Shown here: positions 8,644 through 17,517 of the stretch, one piece after another | Layout: each line of letters starts with the position of its first letter | Position numbering within the stretch: position 1 is the first letter of the stretch | Assembly (NCBI RefSeq): GCF_900451195.1 | Contig: NZ_UGHR01000001.1 | Span: 1,984,001-2,048,000 of the forward strand | DNA length: 64,000 bases | DNA from: Iodobacter fluviatilis | GTDB taxonomy: Bacteria; Pseudomonadota; Gammaproteobacteria; Burkholderiales; Chitinibacteraceae | Direction of reading: 5' to 3' | The notes under the pieces: generated by a model | What the model was told of the DNA's origin: nothing | What the model saw: the letters and a program-made list of their open reading frames with translations, nothing else | Database searches by the model: none | Position numbers and translations under genes: made by a program

Positions 8644-10431
8644 TCACAGAATCAAGGGATCGCCCACTAGCGGTTGCCATGTTTTTATTTCTCGGTCTTT
8701 TTCTACCAATACGGTGCGGATAAAGCGGTTTACGCTGGCGTATTGGGCGAAGAATTGGGCGAGTACGCCGGAGAATAAGACGCGGCTGCTGCCTGCAAAC
8801 AGGCTGGCGTCCAGCTCCAGCCTGACTTCCAGCCCGTTGCGCCAGCCGCGCCATGCTTCTTTGCCGACTCGATCTACTGTGCGCTGGGTGTAGATGCTGC
8901 GAATTCCGGCGATTTGTTGTTGGGTGGCGGCGCTGTGGCCGACGTTGTAGAGGTTTAATATTTCGCGTAGCGCAGCAAGGGCTTGCGGGCCTTCGATGAG
9001 TGACAAATGATTTAAGGAAAGCTGCGAAACCAAGCGCCATTGCGCGGCGCTACTGTGGGGCAGCTGCGGCGTGGGCGAGGCCATGAGGCGCACTTTGGCC
9101 ACAGGGCCGGGCTGCTCAAAGGCCAGTACTGTGCCAGCCGCCAGCGATTCTGCGAGAAAACGATTGGTGCAAAGCAGCTCTGCACTCAGCGTGGGGGCGG
9201 GCGGGTCGGTGGCCAGAAAATGTGCGTTTACCCAAGTGAGCAACATATCGCTGCCGCGCCGCTGAGCGACGCCGTCAACGCGTCTGGCGTGCCAGAAGCA
9301 GCCGTTGGTGTTGCCATGGTTTAGGCCAAAATAGCGCGGCACTATTTGCGCGCCGCAGGCCTTGCTGGCGCGTACCTGGCCGATGGCATAAATCTCGGTG
9401 GCGTGCTCTCTGTGGCTGTCGGCCACAATGCGGTATTCGCGCGTTTTTCCGCTGGGGCGTAAAGGCTCGGAAGTACGTGGGAATAAATTAATCACCGGCA
9501 CGCATCCCAAGGCCAAATCACTGGCTTGCAGGCTAAGGCGGCTGGCTGGTGCGGTGTTAAACACGATAATGATGTCTAAATCTTGCGCTGTGCTGGCAGG
9601 GATGCTGATTGGCAGCTCAAAAAATGCAAACTTGGCCGGGCAGCTAAAGTATTCGAGCAGCATGCGGTGGCTGGCGAGTGCGCCGCTTTCACTGGGTAAA
9701 AGCGCTTCATCATCAGTAAACCCGCAGGCCTCAGGTAAGCCTTTGATGGGGGTGATCTTGTTTTGCAGTAAGCTAAATAGGGCGATACTGTGTGCGCCAA
9801 GTAAATCGTAAAGCGCTGCGGCAGTGAGCGGCGATCCGGCTAAATGCACTTTGAGTGTGTTTAAAGTCAGCGCTGGCCAGCCTCCTGCAGCATTGCAATG
9901 AATGCGAATTTTAAGCGCCGATTGCGCCTTGGCAAGGCCGGTGAGTTTTTGTGCTTCTTCGGCATCCAGCAATAGCGCGTCGTCAATTTGCAAAGGCCAG
10001 ACGGTAAGCGGGGCGGTGGTTCTGAAGTAAATACTGTCGGTTTCTTGCTCGTTTCTTTGGTGGTTTACAAACAGCGACGTGCCGCGCTTGATTTCAAGCC
10101 CGCCATTGGCATTGCCCTTGCTTGCATCGGCCTGAAAACAGGCAATGGCGGTGGAAGGCATGGGGCGGATGGCGTAGGGGTAAAGCTCTTCTAGTAATGC
10201 ACTGCTCAGCTGCGAAAAATCATCGTCTAACTGGCGTTGCAGGCGGGCATTTAAGAAAGCGAATCCTTCGAGCAGGCGCTCAATATGCGGGTCGGGGCAT
10301 TCGTATTCGGATAGCTCTAGGCGATGGGCAATCTTAGGAAAACGCTCAGCAAAATCCGCCCCAGCGTGGCGCAGCCAAGTGAGCTCCCGCTGGTAGTAAT
10401 CAAGCAAAACATCGTCTATCGAATCGCTCAT
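8644..10431 (-). CDS. tssF: T6SS baseplate subunit TssF
   Basis: TssF is the large wedge subunit of the T6SS baseplate. The 595-residue length is normal. The N-terminus is diagnostic: Y-Y-Q-R-E-L-T-W-L-R, F-A-E-R-F-P-K-I-A-H-R-L, then D-P-H-I-E-R-L-L-E-G-F-A-F-L-N-A-R. Later blocks include I-N-L-F-P-R-T-S-E-P and L-L-T-W-V-N-A-H-F. It lies between two repeat-filled spacers of about 0.4-0.5 kb, unusual in a locus whose other genes are tightly packed. Confidence 0.95.
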   Translation of the reverse strand: MSDSIDDVLLDYYQRELTWLRHAGADFAERFPKIAHRLELSEYECPDPHIERLLEGFAFLNARLQRQLDDDFSQLSSALLEELYPYAIRPMPSTAIACFQADASKGNANGGLEIKRGTSLFVNHQRNEQETDSIYFRTTAPLTVWPLQIDDALLLDAEEAQKLTGLAKAQSALKIRIHCNAAGGWPALTLNTLKVHLAGSPLTAAALYDLLGAHSIALFSLLQNKITPIKGLPEACGFTDDEALLPSESGALASHRMLLEYFSCPAKFAFFELPISIPASTAQDLDIIIVFNTAPASRLSLQASDLALGCVPVINLFPRTSEPLRPSGKTREYRIVADSHREHATEIYAIGQVRASKACGAQIVPRYFGLNHGNTNGCFWHARRVDGVAQRRGSDMLLTWVNAHFLATDPPAPTLSAELLCTNRFLAESLAAGTVLAFEQPGPVAKVRLMASPTPQLPHSSAAQWRLVSQLSLNHLSLIEGPQALAALREILNLYNVGHSAATQQQIAGIRSIYTQRTVDRVGKEAWRGWRNGLEVRLELDASLFAGSSRVLFSGVLAQFFAQYASVNRFIRTVLVEKDREIKTWQPLVGDPLIL

Positions 10432-10473
10432 TTGTGGCCTTGTTGGTATGCCGTCGATTTAACCACCAAATAC

Positions 10474-10720
10474 AAAAGATCTTTTTTAGTGCCTTCGGCA
10501 CAGCGTTTTGGAGCGGTAGCCACCGCGGGGCCTTCCTTTCTTGCTTCGCCAAGAAACGAAGCCAAAGAAGGCGACCCCACGAAGCACGAAGTCCCCTCAG
10601 CTGCGGACAATCGAGTCGGCGGCGGGCGGGATTGGCTCGTTCCTCGCTCCCTTGCCGAAACCCCGCCCCGCTTGTTCCTCACTTCGGCGTGCTTCAAGGG
10701 GAGATCTAAGCCCAGTGCGA
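10474..10720 (+). repeat. 240-bp dispersed repeat, copy 2
   Basis: This is a close match to copy 1 over its full length, from AAAGATCTTTTTTAGTGCC to GGGGAGATCTAAGCCCAGTG, with scattered substitutions. It lies in the tssF/tssE spacer and ends about 150 nt from tssE. Confidence 0.85.
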
Positions 10721-10800
10721 TGTGTTGAGATAACAATGCAGATGTATGGGTTTGCAAAGGGTTTGAATTCAAAGCAAACGATTTAACTCTGAAGTTGTTT

Positions 10801-10857
10801 TTCTCCGTGAAACTCTGTGTCCTCCGTGTTCTCTGTGGTTCAAAATTTGGGTTTTTG
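10801..10857 (+). repeat. CTCCGTGAAACTCTGTG-type dispersed repeat, copy 2
   Basis: This copy contains the sub-motif CTCCGTG twice, then CTCTGTGGTTCAAAATTTGG. It lies immediately before the tssE stop, so the tssE transcript end may include it. The order of 240-bp repeat followed by this repeat matches the tssG/tssF spacer. Confidence 0.75.
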
Positions 10858-10873
10858 TATGCATCGGAGTTGT

Positions 10874-11356
10874 TTAAACATCTACTTCCTCAACACTCAT
10901 CCCATCCTCAGTTTGCTTAATACACAGCACGGTTCGTTCGTTGTGTGTGCCGCGTAATTCGGCGCAGATACTCAGGGCGGCATTTCGACCATCGGTGCTG
11001 AATATCTCGATCTGTATGTTTTTTAGCCGTGGTTCAAACACGCTGATGGCTTGTTTGATGTCGCGGATAAATTGGCGGCGGTCTGCATCAAAGCCCGTTT
11101 TAAAGCCGCTCCAGTCGGCGATGCCGTAGTCAATAATGCTGTGCTCGCTTAACCTAGGCATGCTGCTTCTGCGGGTATTGAGTATTCGGGAAAGCTCATG
11201 GCACACCGATGCCATCACCGCGGCTTTGCCATACTGGCGGTGCGGGGTGACTTCTGCGCTTTGTGGCGCGTCGTCTTCTAGGCGCTCAAATAAGGGCACT
11301 CTGAATTTTTCGGTTTGCATCGCCAAGGCCAAAGAGATGGACGGATTTAAGCGCAC
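10874..11356 (-). CDS. tssE: T6SS baseplate subunit TssE (gp25-like)
   Basis: TssE is the gp25-like baseplate component that nucleates the sheath. The 160-aa protein shows the family pattern V-P-L-F-E-R-L-E-D, then L-S-R-I-L-N-T-R-R, D-Y-G-I-A-D-W-S, and I-K-Q-A-I-S-V-F-E-P-R-L, where E-P-R-L is the conserved gp25 motif. The start is uncertain: GTG at 11356, GTG at 11368 (with a GGACGG Shine-Dalgarno 8 nt upstream), or ATG at 11320 are all in frame. It lies 33 nt downstream of hcp. Confidence 0.92.
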   Translation of the reverse strand: MRLNPSISLALAMQTEKFRVPLFERLEDDAPQSAEVTPHRQYGKAAVMASVCHELSRILNTRRSSMPRLSEHSIIDYGIADWSGFKTGFDADRRQFIRDIKQAISVFEPRLKNIQIEIFSTDGRNAALSICAELRGTHNERTVLCIKQTEDGMSVEEVDV

Positions 11357-11389
11357 ACTGCGTGCAGCACGCTTAAAACCGTCCTAGCG

Positions 11390-11890
11390 TTAGCCCTTAA
11401 TGAGCTTGTTCGCAGTGAGATCCCATGTGCTGGCGGCGGTGCCTTCTTTGTCGCCGCTGTCTTTTTGCGTGGTGAGCTCCCACTTGATTTTGGTGAAATT
11501 TAAAGACAGGGTTTCAACGGGCTTACCACCAGATCCACCGCTGACGCTGACATTGGAAATCAGCGCATTGGTGAGGGTGTAAACAATAAAGGCCACAATT
11601 TTGCCACTGTCATCCGAGGCATTGCGGCCGATGGTGATTTTAACTTCGGGAATGTCTTTACCGGCGCAGCAGTATTGATTGAGCAGCGGGGTGGAGGCAT
11701 CGACAAATTTAGTGGCGGTAAACTCGCCGATATGCGGTTTGCCTGAGGTGCGTTCAGAGTTGCTGACGTCATTGGTGACTTGCATGGCTACATTGTGGCT
11801 GTACGACATCACTTCAATTTTGTCGACATAGCCCTCGAGCATACATTCGCCCTTAATGTCTGCACCCAAGTCAAGAATAATGGCATCCAT
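11390..11890 (-). CDS. hcp: T6SS tube protein Hcp (TssD)
   Basis: Hcp hexamers stack into the inner tube that is expelled with the spike. The 166-aa sequence starts D-A-I-I-L-D-L-G-A-D-I-K-G-E and has I-E-V-M-S-Y-S-H-N-V, G-K-P-H-I-G-E-F-T-A-T-K, and a C-terminal half with V-E-T-L-S-L-N-F-T-K-I-K-W-E. A GGGAG Shine-Dalgarno precedes the ATG. A hairpin-bearing spacer separates it from tssC, which may allow expression apart from the sheath genes. Confidence 0.96.
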   Translation of the reverse strand: MDAIILDLGADIKGECMLEGYVDKIEVMSYSHNVAMQVTNDVSNSERTSGKPHIGEFTATKFVDASTPLLNQYCCAGKDIPEVKITIGRNASDDSGKIVAFIVYTLTNALISNVSVSGGSGGKPVETLSLNFTKIKWELTTQKDSGDKEGTAASTWDLTANKLIKG

Positions 11891-11967
11891 TGTTTAAAGC
11901 TCCCTGTGTGGTGTTGATTGACGGCTTGGGTGGAACACTGTCGCCGTGTCATTAACGTGTCTTACTT

Positions 11968-11988
11968 GGGTGGGCTACGTGCCCACCC
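11968..11988. terminator. Hairpin between tssC and hcp
   Basis: A perfect 8-bp stem, GGGTGGGC/GCCCACCC, has a 5-nt loop. On the plus strand it is followed by TCTATTTTTT. On the minus strand, the direction of transcription here, no U-run follows. It may therefore act as an attenuator or mRNA-stability element rather than a full terminator. Confidence 0.45.
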
Positions 11989-12002
11989 TCTATTTTTTAC
12001 AA

Positions 12003-13481
12003 TCAAGCCGCAGGTGGTGGCAGCTCGGCCACTAGGCGGATGGATGCGGTCAGTTCTTCCAGTTGAAAGTGTGGGCGCAGGAAGACGGTGGCGCGGTAGG
12101 AGCCAGGTTTGCCTGCGACTTCGGTGACGTCAACACGGGCTTCACGCAGCGGGTATTGCGCCTTGATTTCTTGCGGAGCGTTGTCGTTGATCAGCACGTA
12201 ATCGGCGATCCAGTTGTTCAGATAGCTTTGAACATTGTCACGCGTCATAAAGCTGCCGATTTTGTCCCGCATGATCACTTTGATGTAGTGAGCAAAACGG
12301 GATGCGGCTAGCACATAGGGCAACATGCCGGAGATGCTGGCATTGGCGTTGGCCTGCGGGGTGTTGTAGGTCTTGGGTTTGTTGGTGGTTTGCCCGCCAA
12401 AAAACACGGCCAGATCAGTGTTCTTTTTGTGGCAAAGCGCAATAAAGCCCAGATCATTCAGCTCTTTTTCGCGCCGGTCTGTGATCGGCACTTCGGTAGG
12501 GCATTTCAGCGTTTTGTCGCCCGATGCGGTGGCAAAAGTATGCGATGGCAGGCCTGCTACTGCGCCGCCGCCTTCTACACCGCGAATCGCGGCACACCAG
12601 CCATACAGCGAAAACGCGTTGGTAATGCGTTGTGCCAGTGCCCATGAGGCATTACCCCAGAGGTATTTCTTGGCATTGGTGCCATCTACGTCTTCCACAT
12701 AATTCATGCCTTCAGTGGGCAGCGTGTCGGGGCCGTAGGGCAGGCGCAGCAAGAAGTGTGGCAGCACAAGCGATACATAGCGTGAATCTTCGCTGGCCCG
12801 GAAGCTTTGCCATTTGATCAGCTCGCTGCTTTCAAATAATTTAGCCAGATCTCGTGGCAGGCCCAGATCGGCAAAGCTGCTCATATCAAATAGTTTGGGG
12901 TCGGCAGCGGCAATAAAAGGGGCGTGCGCCGCAGCGGCTACATTGGATAGTTTTTCTAAAAGCGCAATATCCTGCGGATGACGGCCAAATTTATAGTCGC
13001 CTACCAAGACACTGAAAGGGTGGCCGCCAAAGGTGCCGTATTCTTCTTCGTAAATTTGTTTAAACAGGGCGCTTTGATCAAATTCCACCGCTTTTTCTAA
13101 ATCGGTTTGCAAATCTTTGCGCGACACATTCATCAGACGCAGCTTAAGACGTGTGCCGGTTTCGGTGTTCATCACAAGGTAGTGCAGGCCGCGCCAAGAG
13201 GCTTCCAGCTTTTGTACTTCTTCGTGATGCATGATCTGATTAAGCTGGGTGCTGATTAACTCGTCGATGTCTTTGATACGCTGGTTAATCATGGCCACCG
13301 TATCTTTATCGATTTTCATCACGCCATCGAGTACCTGCGTGGCAAATTCGCCCAGCAAATCAGTGGCATGGCTTTTCTGGCTTTCATCCAGCGCCATCCG
13401 GCCATCCTGAATGATTTTATCGAGTAAACCTAAAGTGGCAGTTGCTCCGCTTGCCGCTGCTGCTGGCTGTGTTTCTGGCAT
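12003..13481 (-). CDS. tssC: T6SS sheath subunit TssC (VipB)
   Basis: TssC is the large subunit of the contractile sheath. At 492 aa it has normal length. Diagnostic blocks include L-E-A-S-W-R-G-L-H-Y-L-V near residue 92, then G-T-F-G-G-H-P-F-S-V-L-V-G-D-Y, F-L-L-R-L-P-Y-G, and W-A-L-A-Q-R-I-T-N-A-F. The C-terminus has L-N-N-W-I-A-D-Y-V and R-P-H-F-Q-L-E-E-L. A GGAG Shine-Dalgarno precedes the ATG. It lies 16 nt downstream of tssB, in the order tssB-tssC expected for the co-assembling pair. Confidence 0.97.
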   Translation of the reverse strand: MPETQPAAAASGATATLGLLDKIIQDGRMALDESQKSHATDLLGEFATQVLDGVMKIDKDTVAMINQRIKDIDELISTQLNQIMHHEEVQKLEASWRGLHYLVMNTETGTRLKLRLMNVSRKDLQTDLEKAVEFDQSALFKQIYEEEYGTFGGHPFSVLVGDYKFGRHPQDIALLEKLSNVAAAAHAPFIAAADPKLFDMSSFADLGLPRDLAKLFESSELIKWQSFRASEDSRYVSLVLPHFLLRLPYGPDTLPTEGMNYVEDVDGTNAKKYLWGNASWALAQRITNAFSLYGWCAAIRGVEGGGAVAGLPSHTFATASGDKTLKCPTEVPITDRREKELNDLGFIALCHKKNTDLAVFFGGQTTNKPKTYNTPQANANASISGMLPYVLAASRFAHYIKVIMRDKIGSFMTRDNVQSYLNNWIADYVLINDNAPQEIKAQYPLREARVDVTEVAGKPGSYRATVFLRPHFQLEELTASIRLVAELPPPAA

Positions 13482-13497
13482 GGTGATTCTCCGTCAA

Positions 13498-14064
13498 TTA
13501 AGCAGCTGCGGGGGCAGGCTCTGGGGTGGCAGGCAGGGCAGATTGAATTTCTTTTAGCCCCTCGGTATTGGCAACCACGTCTTGCAATAATTTATCCAGA
13601 TCATCATTGCCATCGAGCTTGCCGAGTAAATCACGCAGACGCTGGCGGGCTTCAAACAGCTTTTTCAGCGGCGCTACTTTATTCACGATGCTGATCGGGT
13701 CGAAATGATTGAAGTCGCTTGATTTAGCCGCTGTGTTTTTATCGTCTAAGCTTTTAGGCTCATAAAAATTCAGCTCGATATTGAGCTTGCTGCCATCCCC
13801 GGCAATGGTGTTGTCCACCTGAATGGCCAGCCTTGGGCTGATGGATTCGAGCACCTCAATAAAGTTATCTCTGTCGATATTGATAAAGCGCCGCTCGCTC
13901 AGCTTGGGCAGTGCTTCTTTAGGGTGACCGGAGAGGTCAGACAGAATGCCGACCACCAGCGGAAGTTCTTTTTTCTCAATTGCGTTACCAATTTCAACGT
14001 CGTAAGTAATCTGTACGCGTGGAGGGCGAACGCGATCCAGTTTGTGTTGGGTGCTTTCTGACAT
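13498..14064 (-). CDS. tssB: T6SS sheath subunit TssB (VipA)
   Basis: TssB is the small sheath subunit and partners with TssC. The 188-residue protein has R-V-R-P-P-R-V-Q-I-T-Y-D-V-E near the N-terminus, E-L-P-L-V-V-G-I-L-S-D-L-S-G-H-P, and R-F-I-N-I-D-R-D-N-F. All are typical of VipA. It ends in a Pro/Ala-rich tail. It is the first gene of the minus-strand block, and transcription would start in the 220-bp AT-rich spacer shared with tssJ. Confidence 0.97.
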   Translation of the reverse strand: MSESTQHKLDRVRPPRVQITYDVEIGNAIEKKELPLVVGILSDLSGHPKEALPKLSERRFINIDRDNFIEVLESISPRLAIQVDNTIAGDGSKLNIELNFYEPKSLDDKNTAAKSSDFNHFDPISIVNKVAPLKKLFEARQRLRDLLGKLDGNDDLDKLLQDVVANTEGLKEIQSALPATPEPAPAAA

Positions 14065-14214
14065 GATGACCTCATGGTTGGCGCTTTGACTTATACACTT
14101 TGAAGGCGGCTTACCCGCATTCCCCGTGAGGTGTGCTTAAGCCAAATGCGCTGCTCAATGTATGGGTTGGTCTGTTGAATCTAGAAGACGAAACTTGTAA
14201 TTGCAAATATTTAG

Positions 14215-14245
14215 TTGGAAGTTTTACGAAAGTTATTTCTATAAT
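14215..14245 (+). promoter_or_regulatory. Candidate promoter of the tssJ side
   Basis: TTGGAA at 14215-14220 and TATAAT at 14240-14245 are separated by 19 bp, within the AT-rich region between tssB and tssJ. The -10 is perfect and the spacer is long. The divergent arrangement implies a second, opposite promoter in the same 220 bp that I cannot place. Confidence 0.35.
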
Positions 14246-14285
14246 AAACATTCGTGAATAATTATTTTCAGTAAGTTAAACAGAG

Positions 14286-14762
14286 GTGTTTGTGCGGGGT
14301 TTACTGACACTCTTTCGTATGGTACTAGGGCTGCTTCTTTGCCTTTGCCTGCCGGCTTGCTCTATGTTTTCTATGTTTAAGCCCACGATCAAATTGAGCA
14401 GCGTGTCATTTTCTGTGGCATCGCAGGCTAACGACGACACGCCCATCCCGATTGATCTGGTGGTGGTGGATGATGAAGAGCTGCTTAAAAAGTTACTCGC
14501 CCTGCCTGCTGCTCAGTGGTTTGAGCAGCGCGCCCAATTACAGCGTGATTTTCCGCTGGCGCTGTATGTGTGGAGCAAAGAGCTGGTACCAGGTCAAAGG
14601 CTGGACGTGACCGACGCGCCGGTAAAAGGCCAGCGCGGATCGGTCGTGCTGGTGTACGCAGGCTACAGCTCCCCCGGCATGCATCGGCTGAGGCTGGATC
14701 AGCAAAAAAATGTGATTTTGTATTTAGACAGCCAGGATGTGCGCTGGGTGAGTGGGGAGTGA
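14286..14762 (+). CDS. tssJ: T6SS outer-membrane lipoprotein TssJ
   Basis: TssJ anchors the TssL-TssM membrane complex to the outer membrane. The N-terminus is a lipoprotein signal with a hydrophobic core and lipobox L-P-A-C (Cys25). The mature part is a small beta-sandwich with P-I-P-I-D-L-V-V-V-D and F-P-L-A-L-Y-V-W-S-K-E-L-V-P-G-Q. Start candidates are GTG at 14286, GTG at 14292 (best spaced to AGAGG) and ATG at 14319. It is followed by a 550-bp spacer containing repeat copy 3 before tssK. Confidence 0.9.
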   Translation: MFVRGLLTLFRMVLGLLLCLCLPACSMFSMFKPTIKLSSVSFSVASQANDDTPIPIDLVVVDDEELLKKLLALPAAQWFEQRAQLQRDFPLALYVWSKELVPGQRLDVTDAPVKGQRGSVVLVYAGYSSPGMHRLRLDQQKNVILYLDSQDVRWVSGE

Positions 14763-14862
14763 GGTCTAATTTCTGAAAAATTGGCATCAAGTTTAAGAAA
14801 ATTTCTAAATACGAGTGAAATGATGAAGTGCGGGAGAACTCCCTTGAGTGCTGAGCAAAGAC

Positions 14863-15105
14863 AAAAAGACCTTTTTAGTGCCTTCGGCACGTTGTGTTTT
14901 GGTGCGGGATCCCCGCGAAGTATTGATTTCTGCTTCGCCAAGAAAGTAAGCAAAGAAGGCGACCCCATCAGCACGAAGGCCCCTCATCTGCGGACAATCG
15001 AGCGGCGGCTGCGGAACTCGCTTCGCTCAAACAGGCATCAAAGAAACCCCGCCCGCTTGTTCCTCGCTTCGGCGTGCTTCAAGGGGAGATTTAAGCCCTG
15101 TGCCA
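14863..15105 (+). repeat. 240-bp dispersed repeat, copy 3 (divergent)
   Basis: The ends match copies 1 and 2 closely, TTTTTAGTGCCTTCGGCAC at the left and TTCAAGGGGAGATTTAAGCC at the right. The centre diverges, with CGGCGGCTGCGGAACTCGC in place of the GGCGGGCGGGATTGGCTCG block. It lies between tssJ and tssK, on the other side of the divergent promoter but in the same absolute orientation as the first two. Confidence 0.8.
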
Positions 15106-15315
15106 AGAGTATTGTTACGACGTTTCTTACTGTTTTGCTGAGAGGGAATACAACTACTTCGAAGTGAGTTACGCAAGAAAAACAACTTGCACACCCTAAG
15201 TAAAACCAGATTTATCTTTCGATTGTGGCCAGAAGTGGGGGGGGTATCCGCCCAACAAAGCTGAGTAAGAAGACGTTTTAGCCAGAAAAAAACAAATCAC
15301 CATTCAGGGGATAAC

Positions 15316-16677
15316 GTGGGGCAAATTCCGGAAGCCATTTGCTGGTCTGAGGGCATGCAGCTTTTGCCACAGCATTTTCAACAGCAGTCTTTGCGGGCCG
15401 AAATACTGGCGGCTCAGCTTGTTGCCGCAGCGCAGCCTTATTACTGGGGTGTGCTGAATGTGGAGATCGACGAAGCGGCTTTAATCAGCGGTACTTTACG
15501 TGTACTGGCGCTGGAAGCCATTCTGCCAGACGGGCTGTGGCTCTGTATCCGGCCTGGCGTACACCCGCCGCTGGAACTCAATTTTCAAGACCTTGTTACC
15601 GCATCGCCGCAGCATCAGCTCACGCTTTATCTGGTGGTGCCACCGCTTTATCGTGCGGGCGAATTAGATGCCAGCGGGCGGCGTTATGTGTCGCAAGATG
15701 GCAAGGATATCCCTGATTTAGTCAGCAAAGAGTCCCCCGCCGTACTGACTTTTTGGCGGCCTGATCTGGCGATTTTAGACGAGCAGCATCGCGCTGATGG
15801 TGTGTGTCTGCCGCTGCTCAGGGTAGAGGAAGGCGCGGGCGGCTTTGCCCGTAAGGCGTATTTTGCACCCCAGCCCAGGGTCTTGCCTGAATCCCTGCTG
15901 GGTAAACGCATTGCCGCGCTATGTACCGAGATTCGCGGTAAGTGTGCTTTCTTAGCCGGCCGGCTCAGGCAGGCACTGCAGGATAATAATGAGGGCGACA
16001 GCGCTAGAATTGACCGGCAGCTGGCCGCGCTCTGGGCTAGATTGCCCGAGCTGCAAAGCGCCTTGGATAGCCGGGTGGCGCATCCGCTTTCCCTCTATCT
16101 GATATTAAACGGCGTGGCGGGATCGGTCTGTGCCCTGAACCCGCAGGCGGGCGTGCCGGCTTTTCGGGCTTTTCATTACGAAGAATTACTCGCCTGCTTT
16201 GATGATGTAATTGGTTTCATTATGAAGTCGGTAATGCGGATTAAAGCAGGCTATGGCCGCAGCGAATTTACCTTAGAAAAAGAAGGCTTTGTGATCCGGC
16301 CTCCAGCGGTTTTACGCCTGGGCGGGCAGTGGGTGATTGGCGTGCAAATGCCGGGTGGTGCGGGCGACGATGCAGCGAGGTTATGGCTAGATAGGGCCGT
16401 GATTGCATCCTTGTCGCAGCTGGAAACCTTACAAAGGCAAAGAATGCGCGGCGTGCTTTACCGCCCGCTCGACAGGCAGGAGCAGGTGAGTTACAGCGTG
16501 GGTGACGATACCCGCTTGTTCAGTCTGTATGAATTTGGCGAGTGGTTTAATCCTGACGAGCCGCTTTGCATCGCAGTGCCAGCGCAAAATGCAGCAGCTG
16601 AGCCTTTAAGCATTGTCTTGTTTTTTCCTGAAGCAAGCGACGATATTCCGGTGCTGAATGAGGCGGATCATGACTGA
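15316..16677 (+). CDS. tssK: T6SS baseplate subunit TssK
   Basis: TssK links the baseplate to the membrane complex. The 453-aa protein starts at GTG with CAGGGG upstream. It carries the classic opening W-S-E-G-M-Q-L-L-P-Q-H-F-Q-Q, a Y-Y-W-G-V block, and F-R-A-F-H-Y-E-E-L-L-A-C-F in the second half. The C-terminal domain includes F-S-L-Y-E-F. Its stop overlaps the tssL start region (ATGACTGA), so the two are translationally coupled. Confidence 0.95.
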   Translation: MGQIPEAICWSEGMQLLPQHFQQQSLRAEILAAQLVAAAQPYYWGVLNVEIDEAALISGTLRVLALEAILPDGLWLCIRPGVHPPLELNFQDLVTASPQHQLTLYLVVPPLYRAGELDASGRRYVSQDGKDIPDLVSKESPAVLTFWRPDLAILDEQHRADGVCLPLLRVEEGAGGFARKAYFAPQPRVLPESLLGKRIAALCTEIRGKCAFLAGRLRQALQDNNEGDSARIDRQLAALWARLPELQSALDSRVAHPLSLYLILNGVAGSVCALNPQAGVPAFRAFHYEELLACFDDVIGFIMKSVMRIKAGYGRSEFTLEKEGFVIRPPAVLRLGGQWVIGVQMPGGAGDDAARLWLDRAVIASLSQLETLQRQRMRGVLYRPLDRQEQVSYSVGDDTRLFSLYEFGEWFNPDEPLCIAVPAQNAAAEPLSIVLFFPEASDDIPVLNEADHD

Positions 16678-17404
16678 TTTTGCACGCCAGCAGGCCGCTT
16701 TACCTTTGAAGCAGGCTTTTTGCCAAGTTTGGGAAGAATGGTTGCTCTTGTCCCCCAGTTTATTGAGCAGCGCCGAGCCCGTGGACAAACTCTTGCTGCG
16801 TGTGGCAGAGGAAACCAGCGTATTAGCGCGGCGGGTTTATCGCATGGTAATGACGCAGGCGGGGGCGGCCAACAAAATGCATGCTCAGGCGGTGCAATAT
16901 GCTTTTGTTGCCCTAGTCGACGAAGTGCTGTTGTTTACCGAATGGAGTGGCCAGACCGCATGGCAAACCACCCCATTGGAGTTTCGTCTGTTTAATACCC
17001 GTACTTCGGGTGAAACCTTGCCTGATGAAATTGAACATTTAATTGAGCGCCAGGATTCAAGCGAGCGTGATCTGGCTGCGGTGTATCTGATGACGCTGGT
17101 GCTGGGGTTTCGCGGGCGCTTGCGGCGGGAGCCCGCACTGTTTGAGGCTTGGTGTACTTCGCTGTTTGCACAGATTTACCAGAGAGAGCCCGATGTAGCG
17201 CTGCTGGGCAAGGTATTAAGCGGCCATAGCGTAACGCAGCCTTTGCAGCTGATCGAGCGAAAAATGCTGCCCGATGGCTATCGCCTGGCGCTGATGCTGG
17301 CTTTTTTATTGCTGCTGATGTTTGGGGTGAGCCATTTATTCTGGCGGGATATTTATTCGCAAATTGATGTAACACATCCGCCGCTCAGCGAGGTCAAGCC
17401 ATGA
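16670..17404 (+). CDS. tssL: T6SS inner-membrane protein TssL (DotU/IcmH)
   Basis: TssL is the cytoplasmic-facing membrane component that recruits the baseplate. The start is the ATG at 16670 inside the tssK stop overlap, preceded by GAGGCGG, giving 244 aa. A helical cytoplasmic domain carries F-V-A-L-V-D-E-V-L-L and V-Y-L-M-T-L-V-L-G-F-R-G-R. A single C-terminal membrane helix is followed by a short tail S-H-L-F-W-R-D-I. That tail segment is duplicated twice in the two mini-ORFs that follow. The stop overlaps the first mini-ORF (ATGA). Confidence 0.94.
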   Translation: MTDFARQQAALPLKQAFCQVWEEWLLLSPSLLSSAEPVDKLLLRVAEETSVLARRVYRMVMTQAGAANKMHAQAVQYAFVALVDEVLLFTEWSGQTAWQTTPLEFRLFNTRTSGETLPDEIEHLIERQDSSERDLAAVYLMTLVLGFRGRLRREPALFEAWCTSLFAQIYQREPDVALLGKVLSGHSVTQPLQLIERKMLPDGYRLALMLAFLLLLMFGVSHLFWRDIYSQIDVTHPPLSEVKP

Positions 17405-17517
17405 AGCTGGCCAATTTTGATTCCCTTTTTTCGCTGGCGTTGAGCCACCTCTTCAGACGGGATGTTTGTTTGCAGACCGATCCGGCGCATCCACAGCTGT
17501 ATGAGGTGAAACCGTGA
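17401..17517 (+). CDS. Mini-ORF A, duplicate of the tssL/tssM junction (38 aa)
   Basis: The frame starts at an ATG overlapping the tssL stop (ATGA) and ends at a TGA overlapping the next mini-ORF. Its first three residues, M-K-L, match the TssM start. Its later part, S-H-L-F-R-R-D-V, and final E-V-K-P match the TssL C-terminus (S-H-L-F-W-R-D-I and E-V-K-P). It therefore looks like a tandem copy of the junction between the two genes. No independent function is known. The intact frame and coupling overlaps suggest it is translated. Confidence 0.6.
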   Translation: MKLANFDSLFSLALSHLFRRDVCLQTDPAHPQLYEVKP

